Positions 49,144 through 61,146 are shown, counted from the stretch's first letter. The stretch: 64,000 nucleotides of DNA from Nansenia antarctica (GCA_963989245.1 OZ022341.1:51873213-51937212), one strand, 5' to 3'. The notes: generated by a model from the sequence alone, not told the origin. Numbers and translations are program-made.

Positions 49144-49341
49144 AGTGAGAAGCGAGAAGAGGTTTTTGAATGACGACAGACGCCGTGTGTACGCCTTATA
49201 TAGGCGGAGGGTCCCGTCCCTCGTGACACAAGCGTCGCCTGGGCCAGCCAATGGGCTGGCGCAGTGTAATTCAGTTTCTGATGAGGTCACGCAGGGGGCG
49301 TTCCCATAGTGAGATACGAAACGAATACTATGAAAGAGAAC
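49144..49341. repeat. DIRS inverted terminal repeat, 5' end of element
   Basis: Complement of 41422-41600 plus an end-specific outer part (GATACGAAACGAATACTATG). Contains the CCAAT-like and TATA elements that would drive the element's transcription. Confidence 0.9.
49193..49206 (-). promoter_or_regulatory. TATA box in the DIRS 5' terminal repeat
   Basis: CGCCTATATAAGGC on the coding strand, about 165 nt upstream of the first leader hairpins, with an ATTGG/CCAAT motif further upstream. Likely core promoter of the element. Confidence 0.55.
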
Positions 49342-49687
49342 ATGATTCGTTATCTTGTCACAGTGATAGACTGCACTAGCCCTAGCCCTATGACCAAGTT
49401 ATAGAAGTGCAATTGGCAATGGCCATATTGACATGGAGCTTATGTACCAGGGATGGGCACATCCTAATCAGTCCAATATTACATTAAGAGATAAGACATC
49501 TGAATGTCATAGCAGTGACACCACCACCACCACCACAAGGGGCCAGAAAAACAAACCCAGACATGACACAAGTGGGTGAAGCTTAGATTGAGAGACACCG
49601 CAGCCTCAAGAGGATCAACGAAAGCAGGTGAAGTCATCACCGTAACATTCCAAAGGAGTCAGAAAAACTCAAATCAGAGGAGTCTCT

Positions 49688-50380
49688 GGGCCCTATTATG
49701 CACTTCATAAGTCTTAAGCAATAAGACGAGGCGGTAGATCTAAACTTAAGACGTGGAGGCATGGTCAAGGCCACTTTGCTATTATGCGTGCGGTAGTGGG
49801 CGCCTAAAACCCGGCGCTAAGCAAAGAAATTAGTCATGGGTGTGTTTTGGGCGTCTTCTCAATCAACCCAATCAGCGTGCCAGGTGCCATTCCCTTTAAG
49901 AACCGGCTGCGTTGAGTCATTAGCGCTATGCTATTATGGAAGTCCTAAGAAGGAGGTCAGCGCGCTTCTCTGCCTCTCCCTTCTGAAATAAAGCATTTAT
50001 ACTGTGACCGTAATTGACGTCTTGCCGTGGAGCCACGTGCGTGTTCATGTGTGCCCACATGCATGCGCAAACCGCGGAGGCGCGCTCGTGTTTCAAAACG
50101 TGCATGAAGTCGAAACTTAAGAACTTTTCAAACCACTTCTTAGCGCTAGGAGCAAAGTCAGATCGCATAATAGCAGGGGCGCCTAGTGCACTTCATTAAC
50201 ATATGAACACTCCCACAATGAGTAATATATGCACGGGAGTATTACGTCTTATGTGTGGGCGCCTATCGACACCGGCATAATAGCAGTAGCGCGTATGAAG
50301 CGCATAATAAGGGTGGCGGTAGGTCTTAACCTGGCAATTAAGACTTAAGACGGCAAGTTAAGAAGTGCATAATAGGGCCC
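49688..50380. mobile_element. 693-bp MITE
   Basis: Inverted ends GGGCCCTATTATGCACTT and AAGTGCATAATAGGGCCC are perfect over 18 bp. Sub-terminal parts also pair (TTAAGACTTAAGACG type motifs). No coding content. A clean target duplication is not visible. Confidence 0.82.
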
Positions 50381-50415
50381 ACTGTGTTATACCTTTGGAA
50401 GAGAGGAAATGACTG

Positions 50416-52090
50416 AGGCCCGATCCCAATTCACCCCTACGGCTCCGTTTTCACCCCTATGGCTCAGTTTTGCGTGTTCACGTTTTGGCCCAATCCCAAT
50501 TCACCCCTAGCCCTTCGTTTTCACCCCTATGGCTCGATTTGCGCGTTCACGTTTAGGGCGAGGGCTGTCTCAATTCATATTTCGTCGAGGGCTAGGGGTA
50601 AGGGGGAGGGCTAACTATTACTTCGTTTCGAGGGATTTCAGGACCAGACTAGCTTCGAAGGGCTAACGGTAAGCTACCCCTTGATACCAGGATGCATTGC
50701 GAATCATCTACAGAAATCTTATGTCGCTCTATTCAATGCGGAAATGTCATTTTAATTCTCTGTAATTACTTATTAATAAAGATTTGAAAAATTATGATAA
50801 CCATCTTATTGTCTTAGTTTAATGTCATTACAATGCATTATAGACCTTTTATTTATAACACGCATAACCCAAAAATCGCTTTTATGTCGGTGCTGTGTCT
50901 AACGTTACAGTAACGCAACGCTGCATGACAGTCGAGCATTTCAGAGATGTACAGTCATAAATCAATTATTACCTGTGGCGTTTGACAGCGGATGATGGTA
51001 CACATATGTAAAGTTATCTATCAAACGTTCGGCTGACTTGTACATGATGCGCATTTTGACCTATTTCCACCCGCAATCTAATCCGAGCAGTTGTTATTAT
51101 GTAATATTATTAATGGGTTGTATCATTCATTTCAATGCATTATAGACCTTTTCTTTATAACAAGCACAACAACAACAAAACGTTATCATGCCGATGTGCT
51201 GTGTGTCTAACGTTACAAGCTGATTTGTGCATGACAGCCGCGCATTGACATATTTCCATGTCTGATGTCTAATGTCTGATGTACTAATGTCATTTCAATG
51301 CATTATAGACCTTTTCTTTATAACAAGCACAACAACAACAAAACGTTATTATGCCGATGTGCTGTGTGCTGTGTGTCTAACGTTACAAGCTGATTTGTGC
51401 ATGACAGCCACGCATTGACATATTTCCATGTCTAATGGCATATGACACGCGAAATGTAACTACAGTTAAGGATACGCGTAAAGGATGATGATATATCACC
51501 GTTCGACTCTACTGAGAAATGTTTCCGCTTATTTGTCATCTCTCCTTCACGGGCAAATGTGGCCGCGTCCCCAAGAGATCCTCTTTCTACGTTTTTGACC
51601 ACCACTATGATGGATTGATTTTTGGATTCTAGACGACGAATTGTTCTGAGAAAGGCGCTTGGTAACGTGATTTTTTGACAACGCTTTATGACTACTGATG
51701 GACTGGTTGTTTTGGTTGGAGTCATTCATTGTCATTAAATTCATTGTCATTATTGCGATGTCCACAAAAAAGACATCGCTTACGGAAGAGACTAAAAAAG
51801 GAACGTCTAAACACTACAGTGTGTTGACAACAAACGAAAATAGATGCTTATAGCACACGCAACAGAAATAAACACAGCTGAAGAAGGCATTGCGAGATGT
51901 GAGAATTCGCCGGCAACACAACGCGTCAACCGTACCGCGTGATGACGTAGGCGCCGTGAAGGGCTGTCCCAATTCACAGGGCTTAGATTTCAAGGGGTAG
52001 GGCTTGTGACGTATTCGAAGGCCTTGCCTTCGAATCGAGTGACACTCGAAAACGAGCCATAGGGGTAGAAAAGAGAATCGGGATTGGGCC
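50416..52090. mobile_element. TIR element with nested/tandem copies of its own end
   Basis: Left end AGGCCCGATCCCAATTCACC and right end (complement) GGCCCAATCCCGATTC, with CCCCTATGGCTCGTTTTC in both arms. The left end motif recurs at about 50487. Internal direct repeats of about 160 bp (AATGCATTATAGACCTTTT... CTAACGTTACA... GCATGACAG) occur near 50830, 51135 and 51297. No transposase was recognised. Confidence 0.65.
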
Positions 52091-52600
52091 TTAGGGTAGG
52101 GGTGTCCCAATTCATATTTCATCGAGGGCTAGGGGGAAGGGGAAGGGCTATCCACGGCTCCGTTTGGAGATTTTCGGGGATCACTTTCGATTCTGAGCCA
52201 TAACCCTTGCTCCCAGGATGCATTGCGAATCATCTACAGAAATCTGATTTCACTCTAGGCAATGCGGAAGACAATCACAAATGTCATTTACTTTTTCTGT
52301 AATTACTTATTAATAAAAATTTGAAAAGTTATGATAACCATCTTATTATCTTAGTTGAATGTCATTTCAATGCATTATAGAGAAGCATAACAAACATTTT
52401 TTTATTATGCTGATAGTAATGTCTAACGTTACAGGCTGATTTGTGCATGACAGTCGCGCATATTGACACATTTCCATATCTGATGGCATATGACACCTAC
52501 TAGTGTCATTTCAATGCATTATAGACCTTTTCTTTACAACAACCATGAAAAAAAATGCTATTATGCCGATGTGCTGTGCCCATGCTTAACATAGACCGTT
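52091..52600. repeat. Partial second copy of the same TIR family
   Basis: GGGGTGTCCCAATTCATATT and CATCGAGGGCTAGGGG resemble 50570-50610, and the internal repeat units recur near 52370 and 52510. Only one end is seen, so it is truncated or rearranged. Confidence 0.55.
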
Positions 52601-53099
52601 CCACAGTCCAGCTCGATTCGGGTTCTGGTGCTCAGTAGTAGAGGACAATAATAGCAAAACTATTACCTGGACAATTCCATTAGACTACCGAGCAAGACAC
52701 CGGAGCACTCATATCCGAGTGTTTGTCACAGGGTGCCAGTCACACTGTTCCTCTGCAACAAACGCGGAGATTGTATGAGCGTCCCGGTGTAAGTACCGGA
52801 TTTTCCGACCCGCGAGGTTTTTCCGACCCTACCAGATCTGGTCATAGGTTCTCCCCTTTCCGGCCATAGGTAGCGCTATGATTCTCTGACGACGATGATT
52901 TACGATCACATGATGACCGCCATTTTTACCCATCAGTAATTTTGGCTGTTTATAGATCTAATCTCTGTAGCTACCTTAAGATACATGGATGTTGCGCGCG
53001 CACGACGTGAGAGAGTTTAGGTGAAAGAGAGACAGGTGACAAAGATGGAGTTTCATACAGCACTCAAGTTTTACAAGTTTACAAGTTTTCAAGCATGAT
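52601..53099. other. 5' flank of the integrase-Ulp1 gene
   Basis: No repeat ends or promoter motif recognised. An ATG at 53045 (MEFHTALKFYK) precedes the coding exon but lies in a different frame, across a small tandem duplication of TTACAAGT (53071-53086), so the true start may have been there before a slippage. Confidence 0.4.
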
Positions 53100-56000
53100 A
53101 TGTATCCTCCTGGCATACCCAAGGTTGGACACCTTAAATCAAGGATTCTAAAGGCGTCCAAGAATTACTTGATGAAAGGTAAGTCAGTGTGAATAACTAT
53201 GTTATATCCACTCTTGAAGCCACTGCTTGAAATGGTGAAAATGGCGAAAATGCATAGGCCTGTATCAAAATTGAGTGTCTCATTAAGCATCTGCTAACTA
53301 TTGTGTGCATAAAACCTGTTTCCAGTGGCTTTATATTTGCACTTCTAAATGAATGCTGTATTTTCCTGCTGCATCAGGTGAGGAGTTGTACTACAAGGAC
53401 AAGTACAAGGACAAACATCGCTTGGTGGTGTGCAACAAAGATGGAGTTCGTGATGTCCTGATGGTAACTTTCTTATCTGACTTGAGTTCTTGTCCATCAT
53501 CTTTCCCAATTATGACAAGATTATCATTGTTGGAGACCTCAAAACCTACTTATTCAATCTCGCCTTTTAAATGTCTGTCTTTATTGTTGTTTCATCTGTA
53601 CTATTGTTGTTTTATCTTCTTTGCTCTCTGTGAAGCACATTGTGTCACATTTTTGTGAGAAATGGGCTATACAAATGAAGTTTGATTTGATCTGAAGGAG
53701 TGCCACGACAACCATGGGACTGGGGGTCATCCAGGGAGACGCCGAACGCTGGAGAAGGTGACGGCGTCCTACCACTGGTCCACCTTGCGGGAGGATGTCA
53801 CAAAATGGGTGAGTTTTTGATGTTATTAGTGCATGGTGTGTGTGAACATTGTAATTTATACACTGCCCATTAGCAATGATCTTTTACTCAAAGATCTCCA
53901 ATTCTTGTGTAATTCTCATACTGACCACAATCTGATTCTGCACTGGAACACCCAGACCATCATACAGGCCGCGGCCCCTCAACCACAGCGGTTCTGCACC
54001 TAAGGCACTAAGCCCAGCAGCTGACCACCACCACCACCACCACCAACATGACGCCTCAACCACATCAAGAATTCTCTGACTCTAGATAATTTCCTCTGAA
54101 ATGTCACTGTTTTAAAGGTTGATGAGTGCCCCCGCTGTCAACATCATGAGACAATAAAGACAGTTGCACCTGTACTCCATCCCATCCAAGTGAAAGAGGC
54201 ATGGAGTGTCCTGGGGATTGATCTCATGGGTCCACTTCCCACCACTGCAAAGGGCAAAAGGTAGCTACTGAATGTTGGGCAGAAGTATGTGTAACCCCTT
54301 TTGGTTAAAGCTAGTGAGATAAGCTGACATCATGTATTGGATAAGTCAATAAAGGTTATGAAGCAAGTTTTTGGTGGACCCCATGAGGAATAGCTGCTGC
54401 AATGCTGTAGCTAATGGAGAACAATCAGCATTTTTCATTGCAGATACATTCTGACTGCAACCGACCTCTTCACCAAGTGGGCTGTGGCAAAAACCCTCTA
54501 CACCAAAACAGCCAATGAGGTGTCCAGGAAGATAGTTAACATTCTTCTTGACTTTGGACTGGTAGAGAGGATCATTACCGACCAAGGACGGGAATTTGTG
54601 AATGAGGTACAGTTATCTATATAAGACACAGTGTATGTGATGTGTGTCATTTGATAATTGTAATTTAATCTAATTTAATTGCATACACTAATGCAGCGTT
54701 TCCCAAACTGTGGGGCGCGCCCCCCTAGTGGGGCGCGGGGTTACTGCAGGGGGGGGGCGCAGAAATAAAATAATAATAATAAAACATTTAAAAACTGTGG
54801 GAATACTGCTGACTTTTGCAACATCGTACCTGTGTGAGATAGGCTTTTCTGCTGTTGCTGCTATCAAAAGCAAATACAGGTCGAAGTTGAACATTGAGAA
54901 TGAACTGAGAGTGGCAGTCTCAAAACAACAACCCCGCTTTGAGAAGATTTGCAAGGCAAAGCAAGCACACACAAGTCATTGATCGTAATTGTGATAGGAA
55001 TGTGTAGAGTAAGAATAGTGATGCAGTAGAAATTAGTTAATGTTGATATGTTGAATATTTCAGTGGCACAGGATCATTTGCCAAGCACTTATGTTCCTTT
55101 TCAACCCATAATAAAATATAAAACTATAGTTGGATATATGTGTCTTGTTATTATTAGAAGAGAAAATGTAATGTTTGTACAACTTTATACAATTAATTAT
55201 ATCAATCTAGGTGGGGACCGGGTTAGGGGGGGCTCGAAAATATTTCCAATTACCCAAGGGGGGCCTGATTGAAAAAGTTTGGGAACCGCTGCACTAATGC
55301 ATCTGCAGGTCAACCGTGGTGTTTTTGAGGCTCTGGGTGTCAAACACTGCATCACGTCATCCTACCACCCCCAGGCCAATGGACAGGACGAGCGCACAAA
55401 CCGCAACGTGAAGACTGCGCTTGCCAAGTACTGTGGGGAGGGACAGAACGACTGGGATGTCCATTTGAGGGGCATCATAATGAGCATCAACACCTCTAAG
55501 CAGGTAGCCTACTATTGTGTAACAACTGCATATGTAAACAATTCAAACAAACATAGAAAGAAACAAAAAACAATTTAAACAATATAGAAAGATGGTGAAA
55601 TGCTATTGATTGTACTTTTGTTTTGTTTTACAGCGATCAACCAGGTACACCCCGTACATGGCACTGTTCGGACGGCACCCTCGCAGTCCAGGTGTCATCA
55701 ACACAACACAGACTGAGGAGGGTGACGACTCAGCTGTGGTTGTGGTTGATTTGACAGAGGAGGATGTACAGGCGAAGACTGTCGAAGTTACAGATCTACA
55801 TGCAAAGGTGATGTAAAAATGGCAATTTATGCATAATAATATCTAATAATAACAAATATGCATACATATTGCAATATATGCTATAAGATATGAATATGTT
55901 TCAAGGGAAAATTAATTAAATGATAAAAAAATTTCAGATTTACCAGAACATCCAAATTGCCCAGGCAAGGCAGAAAAAGACCTACGAGGCCCAGAAACAA

Positions 56001-59000
56001 AAGGGGGTCAAATCCTTTGACTTCAAAGTTGGGGATGAGGTCCTACGGGCAAACAAAAGGAAGGAGGGACGGAAAGGAGGGCGACTGGAGGCCAATTGGT
56101 TTGGGCCGCACATCATATCCTCCATCTCACCCAAGGGTGTGGTGATGCTGTCCAGCACCAAAGGGCCTCAGCTAAAGCAGGGTATGAACGTTGCCCAGCT
56201 GAAGCCGTTCATCAGGCCTAATTTGAGAGGTATTATTCTTGTTAATACAAGGACACACACTAAGTGTGTATGTGCAGTAACTGTATGTATGTGATACTTG
56301 CATAATACTGTATCCTGACTATCCTCTCCATCAGAGTCCAGAGAGCCTGAGCCACCAGTCGTCCCTCCGTATCTGTGCGCTATGACCCCAAGCCAGGATA
56401 TGCTGGTAGATATAAATGTCTACTTGATACGCAATCATCTTTTGTATGTTTGCTATTGATTTAAAGTATGTTTTATATCTATTACTTGTAGCTAAATTAT
56501 GTACTGGACCCACAAAGATCTCAAATGGAGATCATTGTGAAGGAGGGGGATGTCAGCCTGGTGCGGGAGGACTTTTGGAGCTTGGGCCTTCCTCAGCTCA
56601 TGGAGTCCAATGTATGTATAGAATAGAATAGAAAGTTGAATTGCCATATATAACCAGAACAGGTACATTGGAATTCTTGTCATTGCTTGTCCTCACAGTA
56701 ACTTATCGGCACAAGTTACTTACTTATATTACTCTGTTGCAGATTGGAAACGCATGTTTCAGATTCATCAAAGAGGCCACACAAAAACATGTAAGGTTTT
56801 GTTATTTGTTAAAACATAAATTATGCAGATGTATGCCGGTATTCATTAACACCTGTAACGTCTTTTTCAAAAAGTAGTGCAGTTTTCCCTTGATATTGCA
56901 CTAATTCATTACAACATTTCTTTTTTGTGAAAAACTGTCAATATAGGGAAAAGACATCCACATTGTGGACTTATACGTAGTCCCAACGTGGAAGTCCAAC
57001 ACTGTGGACCCAATGGCTGGACTTCCTGTAAGTTCCTTTTACCTGTGACCTGTGTTGCTTGACATTGACATAGGCTTGGGCGGTATTGATGTATATCATG
57101 GTATTTGGAAATCGATAAAAAGGAATAAAAAAATAGATACCACCCAAGCCTAAAAAAATGCAAAATAACTTCTAAAATGCTAGAAGGACCTCCTGCACAA
57201 GGATGCCATCGTCATCCCTGCCTGGAGTCGACAGCCAGGAAAAGCGGATCACTATTTGCTTTGTGTGAGTGTAATCCAAATCCTCTCAACAGTCAAAGTA
57301 AAAATGTACTCAACTTGTGCTGTACATTTCTCTTCTGTTTTAGGAGAGCATGTAATGTTATCTGCTTTGTAAATGGTTGACAGATCATCAAACCTAAAGC
57401 AAAGGAGCTGCTTTTGGTGGACTCGCTAAACCCCGATGGTTTTGGCGACAGCTGTTACCATGGCGTCTTTAGGTTTTGTAACATAACGACAATAGTCAGC
57501 CCTGTTCTGTGGCTTATAAGGGAAATCTACATAATTCATAGTATTCTAATAATACAGTAAGACAGCTTATTGACCAGGGTTGTCAACTAATACAATTTAA
57601 TTTATAACACATTTTCTTAGCAAACAACATGTCTGTAACAGGATACTATGAATTATAATGTTCGGCTTGTTCCAAGAAGCCTTGTTCAAAGCCTCGTTCA
57701 AAGGCTGTTTTCAAGTTATTTTGTTTACACCATGTTCAGTGGCTATCGTAACATTCATCTTTCTTAAAGCATGCAATAGTATGTTGAATGTAAGGAAACC
57801 CAGTAATATGAATTCTCTTGTCATTCTTTCACTAAGTCATATTGCAAGAGTAATTAATATACCATGTTCTGGTGCTATATTTGGGGGATAAGAGACATTT
57901 ATTATGTGTCATATGTGACATTGTTAGGTGTTCTTGTATTGTAGCATTTTTCATATAGTTAAGAGTCAATTTGTCTGACACAAATACTCTTATGCTGGAT
58001 TTTGACAGTGATCTAGCTCATCGCATCGCCCCAGGCCAGTGGGCAACCATGTACGGCAGAGACATCAAGGTACTTTTGTCCTGCATCTCATGCACTTGCA
58101 CATGTCTTTATTATCCTTTTGACCACATAACTGTTATATTGCTATTAACACCTTGTCCAATTCTTTCAGGGTTTCCCTCGCCAAAACGCAGGGATTGATT
58201 GTGGTGTCTTCATATTGATGGTAAATTCCTTTCTATTCTATTGAAAATGTTGTTCATTTGAAATGGTCATAACCTAATAAGCAGATCTTTGCCTTTCACA
58301 GTATGCACTCTGTCTCACCACTGACGCTCCACTTCAGTTCACAGAGGTCAGTGTTTCTCTTCTCCGACGGTGAGGAGAGTCAAGGAGGAAACTAAATCTG
58401 TTACCATTAACATTCTAAACCATAACGGTTTGGCTGTTGTAGCATATATATATCTCTGGAAACACCCATTGCCCAAGCGCAAAGAACCATTTTGACTTTA
58501 CATTTCTTCTCTCAATTTTTTTAGAGGGATATGGGACGCCTGAGGAGATGGTGGTGCATCGTTCTAATGGAACGGTTCCAGATTGAGGGGTAAGACTTCA
58601 CTTTAAATGTAACTTCCGAAACCGCAGAGAAAAGTTGGCTTACTTTTTTATTCTGTCACTATCTCACTCAAAGCCACGGGCAGAGGTTTGCCCACTGGAC
58701 CGATGAGGCCAGAGCGTTGCTCCAAGGGTCACTGCAGCCGGTTTTCAGGGTCCCCAAGAAGCGGAAGAGGGAACAGGAGGTGAGCATGATGCTGAATGGT
58801 AAATAATTCCTTCAGTGTGAGCGGTCTGACAGTGTGGTGGGCAGCAATGCCATAAGAAATGACCACAGCTATGCCGCAACAATGCAAGAGGAAGACGCCA
58901 AGAAAAAGAGGACAGAAGACGACAACTTCGGTATGTTTCTCTTCACCAGTACTGTATATTACTATAACCTTATATGAAAACGGTGCCACTACACCACTGG

Positions 59001-59121
59001 CTGTAGAACTGTTTCTATGGACCACTGTAAGAGGACTTTAAACTGTTTTTGTCTTGTAGACCGTGGCAAGTCCACCCTCCTGGGAGCGGAGTGGATGAAC
59101 AAGAACGCCCACCGGCTGTAA
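53100..59121 (+). CDS. Intron-rich integrase-Ulp1 protease fusion gene (Ginger-like or domesticated)
   Basis: 21 coding exons: 53100-53178, 53378-53463, 53698-53808, 54118-54260, 54444-54606, 55309-55503, 55634-55807, 55938-56229, 56335-56405, 56492-56611, 56743-56790, 56947-57027, 57184-57264, 57384-57472, 58009-58069, 58170-58220, 58302-58346, 58525-58589, 58674-58779, 58816-58930, 59060-59121. All introns are GT-AG and frame is kept: 745 aa. Integrase: HHCC zinc-binding region (ECHDNHGTGGHPGRRRTLEK, DECPRCQ), DDE core (GIDLMGPLP, ITDQGREF, HPQANGQDERTNR), then a GPY/F-like module (NWFGPHIISSISPKG). C-terminal Ulp1/C48-like protease: His in ADHYLLC, Asp in LLVDSLNP, Gln and Cys in PRQNAGIDCGVF. 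A KKRKR patch may be an NLS. Start uncertain; after TAA the same frame continues 42 codons (to about 59247). Confidence 0.85.
53500..53690 (+). repeat. LINE (L2-type) 3' end in an intron of the integrase-Ulp1 gene
   Basis: KPTYSISPF-like coding remnant followed by CTGTGAAGCACATTGTGTC and GGGCTATACAAATGAAGTTT, an L2 tail. It fills the intron between exons 53378-53463 and 53698-53808. Confidence 0.6.
54694..55291 (+). mobile_element. Non-autonomous hAT element in an intron of the integrase-Ulp1 gene
   Basis: Ends CAGCGTTTCCCAAACT and (complement) CAGCGGTTCCCAAACT, flanked by a perfect 8-bp duplication CACTAATG (54686-54693, 55292-55299). Plus-strand 54815-54981 encodes the C-terminal piece of an hAT transposase (LCEIGFSAVAAIKSKYRSKL, NIENELRVAVSKQQPRF), ending AHTSH, as in SCAND3/ZBED5-type proteins. 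Confidence 0.92.
57071..57152. mobile_element. 82-bp micro-MITE in an intron
   Basis: TAGGCTTGGGCGGTAT at the left pairs with ATACCACCCAAGCCTA at the right (16 bp). Almost nothing lies between the arms. Confidence 0.7.
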
Positions 59122-60310
59122 GGGAAGGTCCAGGAGCCTGCTTTTCTGCAATTGGACAAAATACAGAGAGAGGAAATAGAGGCTAAATTGACACTGATTG
59201 AAGACAAAGAAGAACGTCAAGAATTGCTGGAAATATTTTTTTTTTAATTTGAACTTAAAATTGATTATGATTTATTTCTGTTAGAGGTCAAGGACAATCT
59301 TGGCATCCCTGTGTGCGCAAGTTTCAAGGCTCCCAGTTCGGAAGAGTGATTGATTAATTAGTGTGCTTGCAGTCGCAAATATAAAACTGAATCTGAACAG
59401 TAGTGTGAACTACATGTTGGTCACATTACCCCAAATGATAACGGTGGATGACCGATGGCCTTATTCACTTATTCCTTCCAGCTAGAGTCTGGATCTAGCT
59501 AGAGTTAGAGTCATGTCAGAGGGAGGGGCTTTTGACACGTGCATGCTGTCTGAGTCAGTCCATCCTCTCCATGGGCGTGGGTTAGATGTGGCTACAGGCC
59601 CCAAACATTTCCCAAATAAGATATATATGTATATGTACACATGCTATATTTCGGTTAACCTACACAATGTTATTACTTGATTCCAGCTAATTTGTGAATG
59701 AATACGTTTTTGTTTGTGTATGGTCAATCCATTTTTATGTAAATATGGTTTCATGCTGTATTGATTTACAATAAATTCATTGCATTTCATTACATCGTGT
59801 TGCTTTACTACAAAAAACACATCTGATTGAGGAAGACTACAAAACATTGAGAAAGGATTTGGTAAACCAAGTATTTCATGCGTCATATGGTAAGAAGAGG
59901 GGTGTGGCCATAGTAATTAATACATCTCTACCATTCTCTGAAGAGAAAGTGATAAGATATGTAATGGTTGACCCTATTACATTAACCATAGCTAAAGGTA
60001 ATGAATCTTTTTTTCATTTCATACCTATTAGTTTACTCTAACGAATTAAAATGATTAACAAGCATAATGGCACAGAGAATGCGGAGATGTGTATATATAC
60101 AAAGGGTTGAAATATATGTTATTATTATTATGACTTTATTATCACATAACAGCTATTTGAAGCAAACTATGGAAAATGTATAACTGAGTAGTGAAATACT
60201 CAGAAATAGTTAAATACATTCTTAGAAATATATATATACATGAAAACACAAAAGGGCATATCAATTCAGCACATTTATTTATACATTACTTGACACCATG
60301 ATGTCAATGG
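59122..60310. other. 3' flank of the integrase-Ulp1 gene, no further gene
   Basis: To about 59247 the last exon frame stays open after the TAA (KVQEPAFLQLDKIQREEIEA, coiled-coil-like), suggesting former or readthrough coding. Beyond that the sequence is AT-rich and I see nothing identifiable. Confidence 0.4.
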
Positions 60311-60442
60311 GCTACCAGCAGTGGCGGCTGGTGCTAAAATGTTTGGGTGGGGCACAGGTTATGGGGGCATGCTCCACGGGGAAGAATATCAACTTTAAAA
60401 TCTGGATTTACAGTCAATTTTAGCATGAGAATAGCTCTACCC

Positions 60443-60965
60443 CCCTGTACAGACCTCGCCATCCCCTCTACCCCCCTGTACAGACCTCTTCATCCCCTCT
60501 ACCCCCCTGTACAGACCTTTTCATCCCCTCTACCCACCTCTACAGACCTCTTCATCCCCTCTACCCACCTCTACAGACCTCTCCATCCCCTCTACCCACC
60601 TCTACAGACCTCTCCATCCCCTCTACCCCCCTGTACAGACCTCTTCATCCCCTCTACCCCCCTGTACAGACCTCTTCATCCCCTCTACCCCCCTGTACAG
60701 ACCTCTTCATCCCCTCTACCCCTCTGTACAGACCTCTTCATCCCCTCTACCCCTCTGTACAGACCTCTTCATCCCCTGTACAGACCTCTTCATCCCCTCT
60801 ACCCCCCTCTACAGACCTCTTCATCCCCTCTACCCCCCCTGTACAGACCTCTTCATCCCCTCTACCCCCCTGTACAGACCTCTTCATCCCCTCTACCCCC
60901 CTGTACAGACCTCTCCATCCCCTCTACCCCCCCCTGTACAGACCTCTTCATCACCTCTACCCCCC
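60443..60965. repeat. Minisatellite, about 31-bp unit, 17 copies
   Basis: Units CAGACCTCTTCATCCCCTCT plus ACCCCCCTGTA with small variants and one shortened unit. The long open frame across it is a repeat artefact. Confidence 0.95.
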
Positions 60966-61080
60966 CAGTTTTCTCTACAATTTCTACAATTTTCTCTCTA
61001 CAGTTTCTACACGTCAACGTGTACCGAAACACTTGTTTCCAACGTGGTCCTACGTTTCTCCTACACCAAGACACATACAA

Positions 61081-61146
61081 AGAGCATAGAAACATACAAA
61101 GAGCATAGAAACATACAAAGAGCATAGAAACATACAAAGAGCATAG
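61081..61146. repeat. 19-bp tandem repeat, about 3.5 copies
   Basis: Unit ATACAAAGAGCATAGAAAC. Confidence 0.9.

Larger units (their letters stand above)
41377..49341 (-). mobile_element. DIRS-type tyrosine-recombinase retrotransposon, with a nested insertion
   Basis: Coding strand is minus, so the 5' end is at 49341. Inverted terminal repeats (41380-41600, 49144-49341) match over about 175 bp with TATA motifs inside. Near the 3' end an internal complementary region (41619-41711) joins sequence from both outer ends. Genes in order: gag, a polyprotein with RT, RNase H and a methyltransferase-like region, and a tyrosine recombinase in an overlapping frame. Each end carries the trinucleotide AAC (GTT on the other strand), fitting site-specific recombination without target duplication. 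Without the 1.97-kb nested element the copy is about 6 kb, the usual DIRS size. Frameshifts in gag and pol make it non-autonomous. Confidence 0.95.

Noticed and set aside
60347..61108. 253-codon proline-rich open frame
   Set aside because: It is the translation of the 31-bp minisatellite in a non-autonomous hAT element.
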